64,000 bases of DNA from the NCBI GenBank assembly GCA_033296885.1, contig MU863933.1, positions 62,001-126,000 on the forward strand, given 5' to 3'. Positions 1 through 10,699 of the stretch are shown here, in pieces (the first letter of the stretch is position 1; each line of letters begins with the position of its first letter). This stretch comes from Triangularia verruculosa. Its lineage: Eukaryota; Ascomycota; Sordariomycetes; Sordariales; Podosporaceae. The notes under the pieces are model-generated. The model was given only the letters and a program-made list of their open reading frames with translations, ran no database searches and was not told the origin of the DNA. The position numbers and the translations under genes were made by a program.

Positions 1-906
1 GAGACGATGAACTTCCTCGCCTCCCCCGAAATCGTGACCGCCATGGCCTACGCCGGTTCCACCACTTTCAACCCCGTTACCGACTCGCTTACCACTCCCG
101 ATGGCAAGGAGTTCAAGTTCCCCGCTCCTCACGGTCTCGAGGGCCCCAAGACACCCTTCGATATTGGCAAGGACGTCTTCAAGGTCGCCTCTCAGCCCCC
201 GAACCCCAACGAACAGGTCGCCATCGCTCCAACTTCAGAGCGTCTCGCCTTGCTCGAGCCGTTTGAGCCCTTCCCCGAGTCCGACCTTTCCGGTCTCAAG
301 GTCTTGGTCAAGGTATCAGGCAAGTGCACCACCGACACCATCTCGGCCGCCGGCCCTTGGCTCAAGTACAAGGGCCACCTGCCCAACATCTCGGCCAACA
401 CGCTCAACACGGCCGTCAACGCCGAGACGGGCGAGGTCAACGTCGCCTACGACCTCGACGGGTCCAAGCACACCATCCCCGAGCTGGCCAAGCTCTGGAA
501 GGAGCGCAACCAGCCCTGGCTCGTCGTCGCCGAGCACAACTACGGCGAGGGTTCGGCTCGCGAGCACGCCGCTCTCCAGCCCCGCTACCTCGGCGCCCGC
601 ATCATCGTGTGCAAGTCGTTTGCCCGCATTCACGAGACCAACCTCAAGAAGCAGGGCGTCGTCCCATTGACTTTTGTCAACGAGCAGGACTACGACAAGA
701 TCGTTGCCGGTGATGAGGTCGCCACTGTCGGCTTGTACGAGATGCTCCAGAATGGCGGGCAGGGCGAGGTCCAGCTCAAGGTCACCAAGAGGGGCAACGG
801 GGAGGAGATTTTGATTCCCGTCAAGCACCAGGTCAGCAAGGACCAAGCGGGTTTCATTTTGGCGGGCAGCGCGTTGAACTTGTTGAGCAAGAGTGTCTCT
901 GTTTAA
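1..906 (+). CDS. Aconitase family, mitochondrial type, C-terminal part (5' end outside window)
   Basis: Interconverts citrate and isocitrate in the TCA cycle through a 4Fe-4S cluster. The frame is open from base 1 to the TAA at 904-906, so the gene starts upstream. The visible part begins with NFLASPEIVTAMAYAG, the end of the large N-terminal region. It continues with the linker and the swivelling C-terminal domain, which carries TTDTISAAGPWLKY, the substrate-loop motif GEGSAREHAAL and KSFARIHETNLKKQG. The cluster cysteines lie upstream and cannot be checked. Fungi often carry two mitochondrial aconitases; the divergent linker and NAETGEVNVAYDLDG segment hint at the second (Aco2-like) paralogue, but I cannot separate them. 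No intron is seen in this part. Confidence 0.93.
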   Translation, partial: ETMNFLASPEIVTAMAYAGSTTFNPVTDSLTTPDGKEFKFPAPHGLEGPKTPFDIGKDVFKVASQPPNPNEQVAIAPTSERLALLEPFEPFPESDLSGLKVLVKVSGKCTTDTISAAGPWLKYKGHLPNISANTLNTAVNAETGEVNVAYDLDGSKHTIPELAKLWKERNQPWLVVAEHNYGEGSAREHAALQPRYLGARIIVCKSFARIHETNLKKQGVVPLTFVNEQDYDKIVAGDEVATVGLYEMLQNGGQGEVQLKVTKRGNGEEILIPVKHQVSKDQAGFILAGSALNLLSKSVSV

Positions 907-2040
907 ACGTGGGGTGGACTTTTTTTGAAAGGGGAAGGAGGTGGGGGGGGGGTCGGAAATGATTATGAAAAGCAAAGCGAGCGAGTAACAAGCATATTTC
1001 TTCTTTTTGTTTGTTGCATGGATTGGTGATAGGTCGATTCAAAAATTTCGGTTTGGGAGGATCTGGCATCAAGAATTGAAGGAGTGGGGGGTGGGCGGCG
1101 AATATACGGTCTTTGGTTTTATTAGATTGATAAAAACGGGTGTTTTCGGTGTTGGTTTTTTATGTATATATAATACCAACGCGTTTGTTTGTATATTGAA
1201 TCGAAGAACATACAGAAATGACCTTTTGTTCTCTGCCATTGTGAGGATGTGCCGAGTTATCACCACTGTCGTCGTTTGTTTTGCTTAGAGGGATGTGGTT
1301 CAGCTCAGCCTTGTTGATGAAATGGAGTGGTGCGACTCGATGTTCGGTAAGGTGTCGGATTCTCTTTCCATGAAAAAAACGTCGGTCTAGGTTGATTGAC
1401 TCCATCCTGTAAAATCCGAAGCACAGTGTGTGTGCGATACACAATCGGCAGCCCCTCTTCTTTCCATCTGTCCACACTGTGTGCTACTAGTGGTGCTATA
1501 TTTACCTAGATCCATACCTAACTAGTCTGGCCCAAAGTACTAGGATATGGCCTCTTACACTTTCATGCATCTCTCGAATCCATAGCTTGCTCCCCTGTTG
1601 GTTGTAGTCGCGGGAGCAAGTTAGGCTGCCACGTTATTACTTTCTTTCATTCGTCGGGCAGCTCAGCCTTGTTTTTTATAAAATTTGTATTTTCATTTTT
1701 TCCCCGACCCTAGCCTTGTTTCATTGCCACTACTCGCTATGCTCCCTAATGCCTTGTTCCTTCTTCAACCCCATCGCCGCCATAGGCTGCTTAGCAGCAG
1801 CCGGATAGCAGACAAAAAAAAGAAAGAAAGAAAAAGGAATAACGCAATTACTAGACGCCCTTCCAATGCCCCGCGATGCTTGAAAAATAGATGATGAGAA
1901 GGAACTCCCGTACTCCTATAGTGAAACCCAATCGTGTGTTGCCGGTCTCCCTTGTGTAAAAAAAGAATTCGCCTCGAACGAGCATTTGTACGGCACCCCG
2001 GAAAATCATACCTTTTCCATGGAAAGCAATAAACTCCCCA
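907..2040. other. Intergenic, convergent 3' regions
   Basis: This lies between the 3' ends of the aconitase and PHD-protein genes. It has a G-run near 942-951 and AT-rich stretches near 1670-1700 that could hold 3' processing signals. No coding frame with splice support was seen. Confidence 0.6.
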
Positions 2041-4570
2041 TCAGTTCATCCCCAGCCCATTCGCACCGTCGAAACTCCCGTTTACGCTCCCGCCATCCGC
2101 CGGCGTCCCTTGCTGATGATTCCCAAAACTCAACTTCCCATCTCGACTCACCACGCTCAATCCACTCCCCGTTCTCTTCATTTTTCTCACCTTCTTCTCC
2201 ACCGCTCCATTCACCGGCAGTGTGCCAGCATTAGGAAAAGCACCATTCCCATCCACAAGAGGGTTGGCACCCGTCCCGTCCATCGTGACGTCCATTGGTG
2301 ATTCGGGTTCCACAGTACCCGGTGTAGGCGGAGGTGCCCCCCTCAAACCCTTCAGCGCTCTCACCCAAGCCGGATTCTCCTGTATCTTCTCCGGCAGCAT
2401 CTCCTCCCACGGCACGTTCGACTCCGCCTGCGCCTCCATCAGCCTCTTCAGACTCTGCGCCGCCTTGCCGAACCGCTGTTTTCTGGTACCCCGCGCTTCG
2501 ATCTCCTGCGCTTTCATGGCGTGCCAGGCTATCGAATGGGGTTGCGGGTAGTGAATCCTCGGGTCGATGTCCAACGCCAGGGGTTCATCCTTTTGTAGTT
2601 CTTGTTTTGGAGGTTGTTGTTGTTGTTGTGAGACTGCGGATGAAGGAGTAGAGGTTGATGTAAGTGGAGGGACTTTCTTGAGTCTGTGGATCGCCAGGCC
2701 CGGTGGTGGAGCGGCGGCCCCGGGCTGGGAGTATATAAAATAATCCAGATCTGTTGGGGTCACCGGGCGAGTTACTTTGGGTGGCTGTCCCTGTTTCGTG
2801 TTGATGGCAAGTTTCTTTGGGCGTTTCGCCTTCGGTGTAGACATTTGGTTTCCTGCGGGATATACCGAGGGTGAGTCTGGGAGACCGTCGACCCTATTCA
2901 GTGACGACTGTGTCTCCTGGGCAAAATAATCTGCCCTTGATTGATGAGGATCCGGGGCAGCACTGTGTGCAGTGGAGAAGATTTCTAATGTCTCTTGGCG
3001 AGATGTCGAAATAGTTCTTGTAGGGGGAGGTGGCTCAGCATATACAATATCCAATCTATCGATCTCTCCTCCTTGATCCTGGTTTAGAGAGATTGAGGAA
3101 AATGGCGGTTTCAGGTCGGGTCTCCTTTCTGATGGTTGATTGCCTGTTGAGAATGGCGCAATCCCATTGATAGATGTGCTCGAGCCAACATCATTTGGCT
3201 CATCGGTCCATCTAATGCGCCTCAAAGGTGCCGTTATCCTCACCGGTCCTCTGGCGATTGGTTTACTCTGCTTCGAGCTTGTCCTCCTTTCCTTCTCAGT
3301 CCGTTTCTCAGGAGACTGCTGGCTGGACAACGGATTTGCGACCACTCCGTTTCCATTGAGTCTAGACTCATTCGACTGTAGTAGAGCCGGAGATACTTTC
3401 TGTCGTTTCTTCGGGGGCTCCATGTCTTTGAGTGAGGTAGGGCTCATTGGGGGAGAATAGTCTAGGGGCAGCGGCGGCGGTGTAACCTGGGGCGGTGCCG
3501 ACGCCACTGTGGTTGAGGCCTCTGTGATAGGTGCTGTACTTTTATTTGGTGATGGTGAGGACGTGTTTCCTTTGGTCTTTGGTGGCAGCGGTGGCAGGTT
3601 GCTATATTTCAAGTTTTGAGTTGGTTGACCGTCGAAACGAGGGGCGCCGGAGGATGCGGCCTTTCGTAGAATTTGCTTTTCAGGTAATACCTTTTTGGGG
3701 TTTGGATTTGAATCTGAAGCCATCTTGGTTGGGAGTGACGCGGCCCGTGGTTCTGGTGCTGCAGACGCTCGAAAGTGATGATTTCCCTGTAGGAATATTG
3801 GAGTATGCTCGGGGCACACGGGATGCTCCGTCACGTTGATTTGTGTTGTGCATTGCGGCCACGAGCATTTCCCAAATAGATGGTTTTCCGAGTCATTTCG
3901 CCCAATCTGTTCACTATTGACCAGACAGCTGGCTTGAGTCGACAGTGGAGAGTGAGCCATGGCGGGAGCGGTCTCCTTTGAGCGCTCGCGTTGAGAGGCT
4001 GTTGAGTGGGAGACTCGCGAAACGGCCCGCGACGACGATGAGGATGGCAAGGCCGAGTTCTCATGGTAGTGGCGTTTCCTGGTCTGTGATTGGTCACTGC
4101 AATTTTTGCAGATCCAATTACTGCCCGAAAGCCTTGTCAGTCAATTGCTAAGGACAAAAGCAAAGATAGCATGCTGGAATGGGGGCTTTGGCAGAGAGTG
4201 GTACAACAAACAACAATAGGGACAGCTCAGAGCGAATTGTGCGGCGCGGGAAAATAGGCTATCGGTGGGGCACTACTCCGGTACCAGGTATTATGACATG
4301 GAAGGGGGGGGTCCGGACACGACAGCCAACCAGGAGCGAGGGTTGGTTAACATCTAGGACCGCCTATCTAAGGTAGGTAGCTGTGCATTGGATTGGATAG
4401 GGGCTTGAGGAGAACAACAGACAAAAAACAAAAGAACAATGAAAAACATACGTGGGATTTTTGGGAAGCGGCCTGTGACACGCAGGGTGATATGATCGGC
4501 TACAGAGAGTGCAACGGAATAATGCTTTGTCGGGGGTTGCTCCTACTTTGCATCTTCTACAGCGAGGCAT
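2041..4570 (-). CDS. PHD-finger protein with a second Cys/His motif and long disordered tail
   Basis: Exons in coding order: 4570-4452 and 4120-2041, giving 732 residues. The long second exon alone has no ATG at its start; a first exon and a phase-2 intron (donor GTATGT at 4451, branch CTGAC, acceptor ending 4121) join precisely to complete a PHD zinc finger. It has C4, C7, C20, C23, H28 and C31, then W42, C44 and C47, which matches the C4HC3 spacing with the usual Trp two residues before the last Cys pair. About 75 residues further is a smaller motif, CSWPQC...CPEH. The remaining roughly 600 residues are Pro/Ser-rich and low complexity, with a more ordered patch near DPRIHYPQPHSIAWHAMK. PHD fingers usually read histone H3 tails, so a chromatin role is inferred. 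I do not recognise the family. It diverges from the Scy1 gene. Confidence 0.82.
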
Positions 4571-5697
4571 GGATCCTGCTTGTTTTTGGCGGCTGGGTAT
4601 GACCTGTTTGAAATGATTAGCGCTGACACACCGAGAAGACTATCGAACTTTGATTTCATGGCCGTCCAGAAATCAAATAGGACATGTGCCTCAGGTCTTT
4701 TCAGTTTATATTTGGTCATCATACAGCCAGCTCAGCGGTTTCATGGTCCTTCTTGGGCGATGAGGCAGAGGCAGGAGAAACAAGGTTCTGGAACCCCATC
4801 GACCTGATGTCTACCACTGCCTTTGGCCCCTTGTTCGTGGAAATCAATGAAGTCGGGGCTCCGTGTAGTGGTAGTGTCGAAAACAAAGGCCTTCAACAGA
4901 AATTGATATATCTGCCACCATGCACACCACACACTGCCGACAATCTCGGGGCAGCGCGTAGAAAGTCACATGGTGGCAGACGCGCCAAGGCGCAAGGCCC
5001 CAGCACCCAGAACCATGATACCAGAAAGAGCACACGCGGCTGTCAAACCTTTTACCAATTGCTCATCATTGACACGTGAGAGAGAGAAAAAAAGAAACAG
5101 AAACTGAATGGGAAGCTTACCTGACTAGATGTGTCGGCATTTCGTGGTCCGGATACCTTTGCCGCCCTTATTTGGCTGTCCATTCCTGCTTGGATGCAAC
5201 CTCGCAACTCCGTCTCCATCCAACCTCAGCTTTCAGCTGCTGCGAGATGCCATGGAGAGACGATGGCAAAGGGAACCAAAGAAACGAGATTAAAGTCCAA
5301 AGCTAATGTGAACTGTATAAAAGAAATTAGTTCCCGACGTTAGAGACAAAGTGAATGTCGAAACAGCATTGAGGTAAGGTATGCAAACGTGGGGAAGGTT
5401 GAATGTTGAAGAAACAAAGAGTGAGCCATGTAGCGGATCTTGTGATGGACCGTGCGCAGTGGGGTCCGGCAGAACGGTGCCAAATGGCGACTCCGCCTAC
5501 CATCCTTGGATTAGTGCCTCTTGGTAAAGCAGCAGACTCTCCGCGATAACAGATTGCGGTTTGCGATTACGCAGTAGGGAAGCCCCTTTCCGACAGCTGT
5601 TCAGCAAACACCACCCTCGAGCTGCGATTCCTTGTCGAACCTCTAACGATCCGAGAGAACGATCTGATTACTTCCGGGCTGTATACGGTCACTCTGC
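4571..5697. promoter_or_regulatory. Divergent promoter region, PHD protein / scy1
   Basis: About 1.1 kb separates the two start codons. No supported ORF; it presumably holds both promoters and 5' UTRs. No specific element identified. Confidence 0.5.
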
Positions 5698-8461
5698 ATG
5701 GATTTTCTCAAATCCGCCGTCGCTTCGGCGATGGCAGCGAAGGGACCGCCATTCCCCTATACTTTTGGTGATAAAGTCGATCTCGACCCCTCCATATGGA
5801 CCTTGTATAATGGCACCCGACGAGTAGGCTTTGCACCCAAACCTCTTCCCACTTTGCATGCCTTCAAAATGGATTTGGCTAACTAGATCTCTATCCTAGG
5901 AAGATGGTTCCGATTGCAGTATCTTCTCGTTCGAAATCGCCGCCAATCGATCCGCCCTCCCTCTCGCTAGAAATGCGCTGAAGAAACTTCGGACATTGCG
6001 GCACCCGGGCGTTATCAAAGTGTTGGATACGGTTGAGGTACGGGTCTTACGCAGCCACAGAGATGTCTTCCCATACTGAAGAGTTTGAAAAGTCGGAGAC
6101 GTACATCTACATCGCAACTGAACGCCTGGTACCCCTGCGGTGGCACGTAAAACGAAAGAGTCTAACCCCGGAGACGGCAAAATGGGGACTCTATAGCGTT
6201 GCGGTTAGTATTTCGCAAAGTTGATGCACATTCGGGTATGAAATTTGATCATGCTAACACCATATAGAGAACAGTGAAGTTCATCAATGATGAGGCCTCC
6301 TCAGTCCACGGGAACATCAAGGTCGCGTCCGTTTATACAACAGAAAGTGGCGAGTGGAAACTGGGTGGTTTTGAGGTCCTGAGTAATGTCAAAGATGATG
6401 AGGCTGTGATTTATGTAAGCTGGTAACCCCCCTCCTCGCTCGCCGGACTTGCGATTTAACAGGCCTCAGACATATGGCAGTCTCGTTCCAGACTCCGGGA
6501 GATATACACCACCTGAGCTGGCAAAGTCGGGGTGGGATGCCATAAAACGCAGTCCCCACTCTGCCGTAGATGCTTACGACTTCGGTGCACTCATTTTCGA
6601 AATTTTCAACGCGAGTTTCACCAGTGATCAGGCAGGGCAAACGAAGAATATTCCACCCAGTCTACACCAAAGTTACAAGCGCCTTGCCAACCCGAACCCA
6701 AAGGCCAGACTGACGGTGGCCCATTTTCTTGAGCAAGGCCGTCGCAACGGTTCATTCTTTGACACACCTCTAATCAAACTGACTGAGGGTGTTGAAAATC
6801 TTGGTGTGAAGACGGAGGAAGAACGAGAAACATTCCTTGAGTATGTGTTTGATTTTTCCGACGAAGAAAAGGAGTTTGCTGACTTTAGGTAGCGACTTGG
6901 ACCAAGTCACCGATGACTTCCCAGAAGACTTTTTCAAAATGAAAGTTCTGCCAGAACTACTGAAATCAGTAGAATTTGGAGGAGGTGGTCCTAAGGCGTT
7001 TGGGCTAGTGATGAAAATAGCCACAAAACTGTCAAATGAAGACTTCGATGCCAAGGTGCTTCCTGTGCTCCTTCGACTGTTCGGGAACCCTGACAGGGCA
7101 ATCAGAGTGTGTTTACTCGATAACCTACCACTCATGATCGACAGGCTCTCGCAAAAAACAGTCAACGACAAGATCTTTCCACAAATTGTAAGTTCGAAGC
7201 CTCGCCAAAAGCAGAGTTATAATTATAGATAGTCGCTAACCTTTTCTAGGTGACGGGGTTCACAGATGTAGCACCGGTTGTTAGAGAACAGACACTCAAG
7301 TCTGTCTTAACCATCATCACCAAACTTTCAGAGAGGACGATCAATGGCGAGTTGCTAAAGTACTTGGCCAAAACAGCCAACGATGAGCAGCCCGGCATTC
7401 GCACAAACACAACCATCTGCCTTGGAAAAATCGCCAAGCATTTGGGCAATTCTTCTCGATCCAAGGTTCTCATAGCAGCCTTCAGTCGCTCACTTCGGGA
7501 CCCATTCGTCCACGCTCGTAATGCTGCCCTCATGGCGCTATCAGTCACATCGGAGCATTTCTCCGACGAAGATTGCGCGTCCCGCATTCTTCCAGCCATT
7601 TGTCCCTCGCTCATAGACAAGGAGAAACTTATTCGGGATCAGGCAGCCAAGACAATGGAAGTTTACTTCCAAAAGATCAAGAAAGCGGTAGAAAACATGC
7701 CGGATACCGTCCTGCCACCTGAGAACTCGATGTCTGGAAACCCCAGGATGGGCACACCGCAACCAGAGGCATCAGCCGGGGCAGGGTGGGCAGGGTGGGC
7801 TATCTCCTCGTTCACAAACAAGCTCTCCGCTGCAGCAGGCGAAATCACTGCGTCAAACGGGGCGTCCTCTACCTCAAGAGTATCCTCTGCTCCTCCTTCC
7901 CGCCCTTCGACAGCAGCTCCCATCACATCCACCTCCTCCGCCTCACCACTACACCGCCAGGCAGTCAAATCACCTCCTCCATCTGCACCTCTCACCCGCA
8001 ACCCATCCACAACAGGTGACACTTTCTTCCCAGACGATGATAACGACGGCGACGACGGTGCGGATTTTGACGCCTGGGGTGACATGGGCGACATTGACGA
8101 CGACGATACAGCCACTCCCACAAAAATGACGGCCTCGGTAACGAGCAACCAGTCCAGCGATAACCCGTTTGCTGAACCATCGACGTCAAAGAAGAAGTCG
8201 ATAGCGACAACAGCGTCGAGTAAACCGTTTGACGATGGCTCGGAACCGGATTTTGCAGGGTGGTTGGCCCAGCAGGCAGAGAAGAAGAAGGGCGGCGTGC
8301 TGGGTGGAAGCAAGACATTGCCAAAGGGACTGAACAAGACCGCCACGACAGCGGCGAAGAAGACGACGGCGCCGGTCAAGAGTAAACCTGTGGTGGTGAA
8401 GAAGAAAATCGACACGAGGCCGAAGGATGAGGATGGGGATGATGGGTGGGGTGGGTGGTGA
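5698..8461 (+). CDS. scy1: Scy1/Cex1 (SCYL1-type) pseudokinase with HEAT-like repeats
   Basis: Exons: 5698-5823, 5900-6037, 6093-6203, 6268-6414, 6470-6840, 6893-7187, 7250-8461; 799 residues. All six introns are 52-76 nt and keep frame. This family works at the cytoplasmic face in nuclear tRNA export and COPI-linked Golgi traffic. Residues 1 to about 290 form a kinase-like fold (LRHPGVIKVLDTVE, TYIYIATERLVPL). Catalytic residues are absent: the HRD position reads HGN and the DFG position LGGF, so it is a pseudokinase, as in the family. The middle is alpha-helical and HEAT-like (TKLSERTINGELLKYLAK, EQPGIRTNTTICLGKIAKHL). The C-terminal third is Ser/Thr/Ala-rich and acidic and ends in a basic patch then DDGWGGW, close to the aromatic tail of SCYL1 relatives. 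The length fits yeast Cex1 (about 760). Confidence 0.92.
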
Positions 8462-9496
8462 TTCGATGCTTGTCTTGAGCATTGAAGTTGAAACGGGGAA
8501 GGAATTGGATTTTGGGCGGCCACGGATATGGAATAGGCATAATATAGACAGGAAGACGAAAATCTGGGCAGGAAGGGAGTTTTGTGTGCGTGTTTTTGGT
8601 ATTTAGTTGGGAGAATGAGATGGAGAGCGAGGCAGGGTTTCGTTTAGCTCCTACACTCTATATAGGATGGTGGCGTGTCATAGATGACTCTATGAATGAC
8701 AAGAATCGGAAAGCGAATTGATCGTCGCGCATGACGTGGAAACTTATTCAACATAAAGGTTAAACAGGTGCAATCCAGGTTTGGTACAAACAAGTAGGTA
8801 GAAAACTCTTGTGTTGTCGCTTGCGTAAATGTGCGGAGATCAAATAGACAATTAATTTCTCATGCTCCCTCCCCCCCAAAAAAACACAACTTATAGCTCC
8901 GTGTGGCTCAGCCCCCAGCCTCGCCGTTAGAACGCAACCCCACTGATTTAATCCATCGCTGATGCATATACATGTATACAACTCTATTCTGGCAGAGAAT
9001 GAGAAGAAAAGTCAACAGAAACGCTACATCTTGTTGAGTTGCCAGCTATAAAATCGAACCAAGTGATAAAGCCACCTATCCCGCGGACCATTCCCCAGAC
9101 CACCTCGAGTTCACCCAGTTACCAGAACTCTCCCGGGATCGATCGTTTGATGGGCCCCTCGATCATCTCCACGAACGATGATCTCCTGGGTCCGATAGAA
9201 GCAATCCCGTTCGCATTGCCGGAAGGGCGAGTAGTCTGATCAGTGGCAACGACCAGAGGCGCTGGTTCCTCCACAGCTGGTGCAGGTGCGGGTACTACCG
9301 GTGGCGCCGACGAAGGTCCTGATTTCTCTCTGGCCTTTCTGATGGCCTTGTGTATCGTCCCAGATTTTGTCCGCTGCTTCTGCCTGGGGTGGTGCTGGAT
9401 TCGCCTCTGAAGCTGGTCTTGCTGCTTTGACCCAGAATCGTTCTTGCGGCTTTCTCCGCGTGCTTCGTCCCTGCATTGATTTTCCGATGGCCCGTC
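8462..9496. other. Intergenic, convergent scy1 / lst8 3' regions
   Basis: It includes a 125-codon stop-free stretch on the minus strand (9496-9122) in the same frame as lst8, directly after its TAG; this is described in the findings. A run of C and A lies at 8872-8885. No independent gene with a start codon and splice sites could be supported. Confidence 0.5.
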
Positions 9497-10699
9497 CTAT
9501 CTGGCCTCAGAGTAATCGTTGAGGGCAACACAGACGGCGCCGCGGTGGTGGCCGTTATACTGTCGGATGATTTGTTGACTGTGGAGTTCCCAAAGACGAG
9601 CATAATGATCGCTACATGCTGTGACGAGATATGCACTATCAGCACTGAAGGCACAGTCCCAGACCCATCTTTGGTGCCCGGTCAGTGTGGCCTCCAGAGG
9701 GAACGGCCGTGGCTCGCTGTCCGGGCCCTGCGGTTCCATCTCTTTCACCTCCCAGATCTTCGCGGTGTGATCTGCGCTGCAGGTTGCCAGCTTCTTGACG
9801 TCTGGCGAAAGAAGAATACGTGTGATATAATGGCTGCTGTGTGCTGAGAATTGGGTCAGAGGCACAAGGGTGGTGCGCTCATATTGTTGCTCAAGCCGCC
9901 AGACGAAGACATTCCCCTAGACAAGTCAGTCAGTTCACAGCATTATCAGGGGCTTCCGACGGGAGGTCATGATGTATTGACATACAACGGTGTTCGCAGC
10001 GCAGAGTAGTGTTCCATCGGTTGCCACAGTGATGCTGGTCACAGATACATCTTCCTCGGGTATGAGTTGGTGTGCGCAGGTATTTTCAGCCAGATCCCAC
10101 AGCCGGATGCTGCCGGCGCGATCGCAGCTGATGATTTCTCCCTGGTTAGGATGGATGACCACATCATTCGCAGGGGTACCATGATTATAGCTGCGCTGTA
10201 TGGTGCCACTCCTTGTCTCCCAAATTTTGACGGTTCCATCCTCAGAACTCGTGACCATCCATTTCCCCTCGCAGTGAAAGGCAATGCCAGTGATGTTGCC
10301 TGTATGGCCCTCGAAGACGAGAAGTGGGGCGGGGTTGGACGATCGGATATCGAAGAGCTTTACGGTGTGGTGGCCGGCAGCAGCAAGGTAGCGCTTGTCT
10401 GGTGAAATGCATAGTCGGTTGACCTGCGAATCAGGGTGTTGAATTGTTCGGGAGCAGATGCCTGATAGAGCTTCCCAGAACCTGAGGAGCTGGCGCGTTA
10501 GCCACTTGATACGAGGGAATGTGCAGTTCAACCTCCGGGGTCGTCGTACCGTATCGTGTGGTCGTAACCCGCTGTCGCCGAACTTCAATGTCAGCTAGGG
10601 CGTCCAGCAAGTAGCGGCGCTGCAATAGGCCATTGAAGAAGCAACGCGACAGAAGGACGCATGGGATGAAGGCTTACCTGTGCAGAGAATCACCGACAT
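9497..10699 (-). CDS. lst8: Lst8/Wat1/Pop3, WD40 subunit of TOR complexes
   Basis: Exons: 10699-10678, 10571-10550, 10481-9986, 9916-9497; 319 residues. It is a seven-bladed beta-propeller shared by TORC1 and TORC2 that stabilises the TOR kinase domain. The spliced start MSVILCTAGYDHTIRFWEA matches the conserved N-terminus of mLST8/Lst8. WD signatures follow: HHTVKLFDIRSS, DGTVKIWETRSG, AGSIRLWDLAEN, ADHTAKIWEV and DHYARLWELHS. The first two exons are only 22 nt each; both flanking introns have good branch points (GCTAAC before exon 3). Without them the N-terminal blade is lost. The family's normal C-terminus lies at this stop. Expression is presumably constitutive; no special promoter element was seen. 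Confidence 0.95.

Noticed and set aside
9040..9060. tRNA B-box-like GGTTCGATTTT on the minus strand
   Set aside because: No A-box or acceptor stem could be found.
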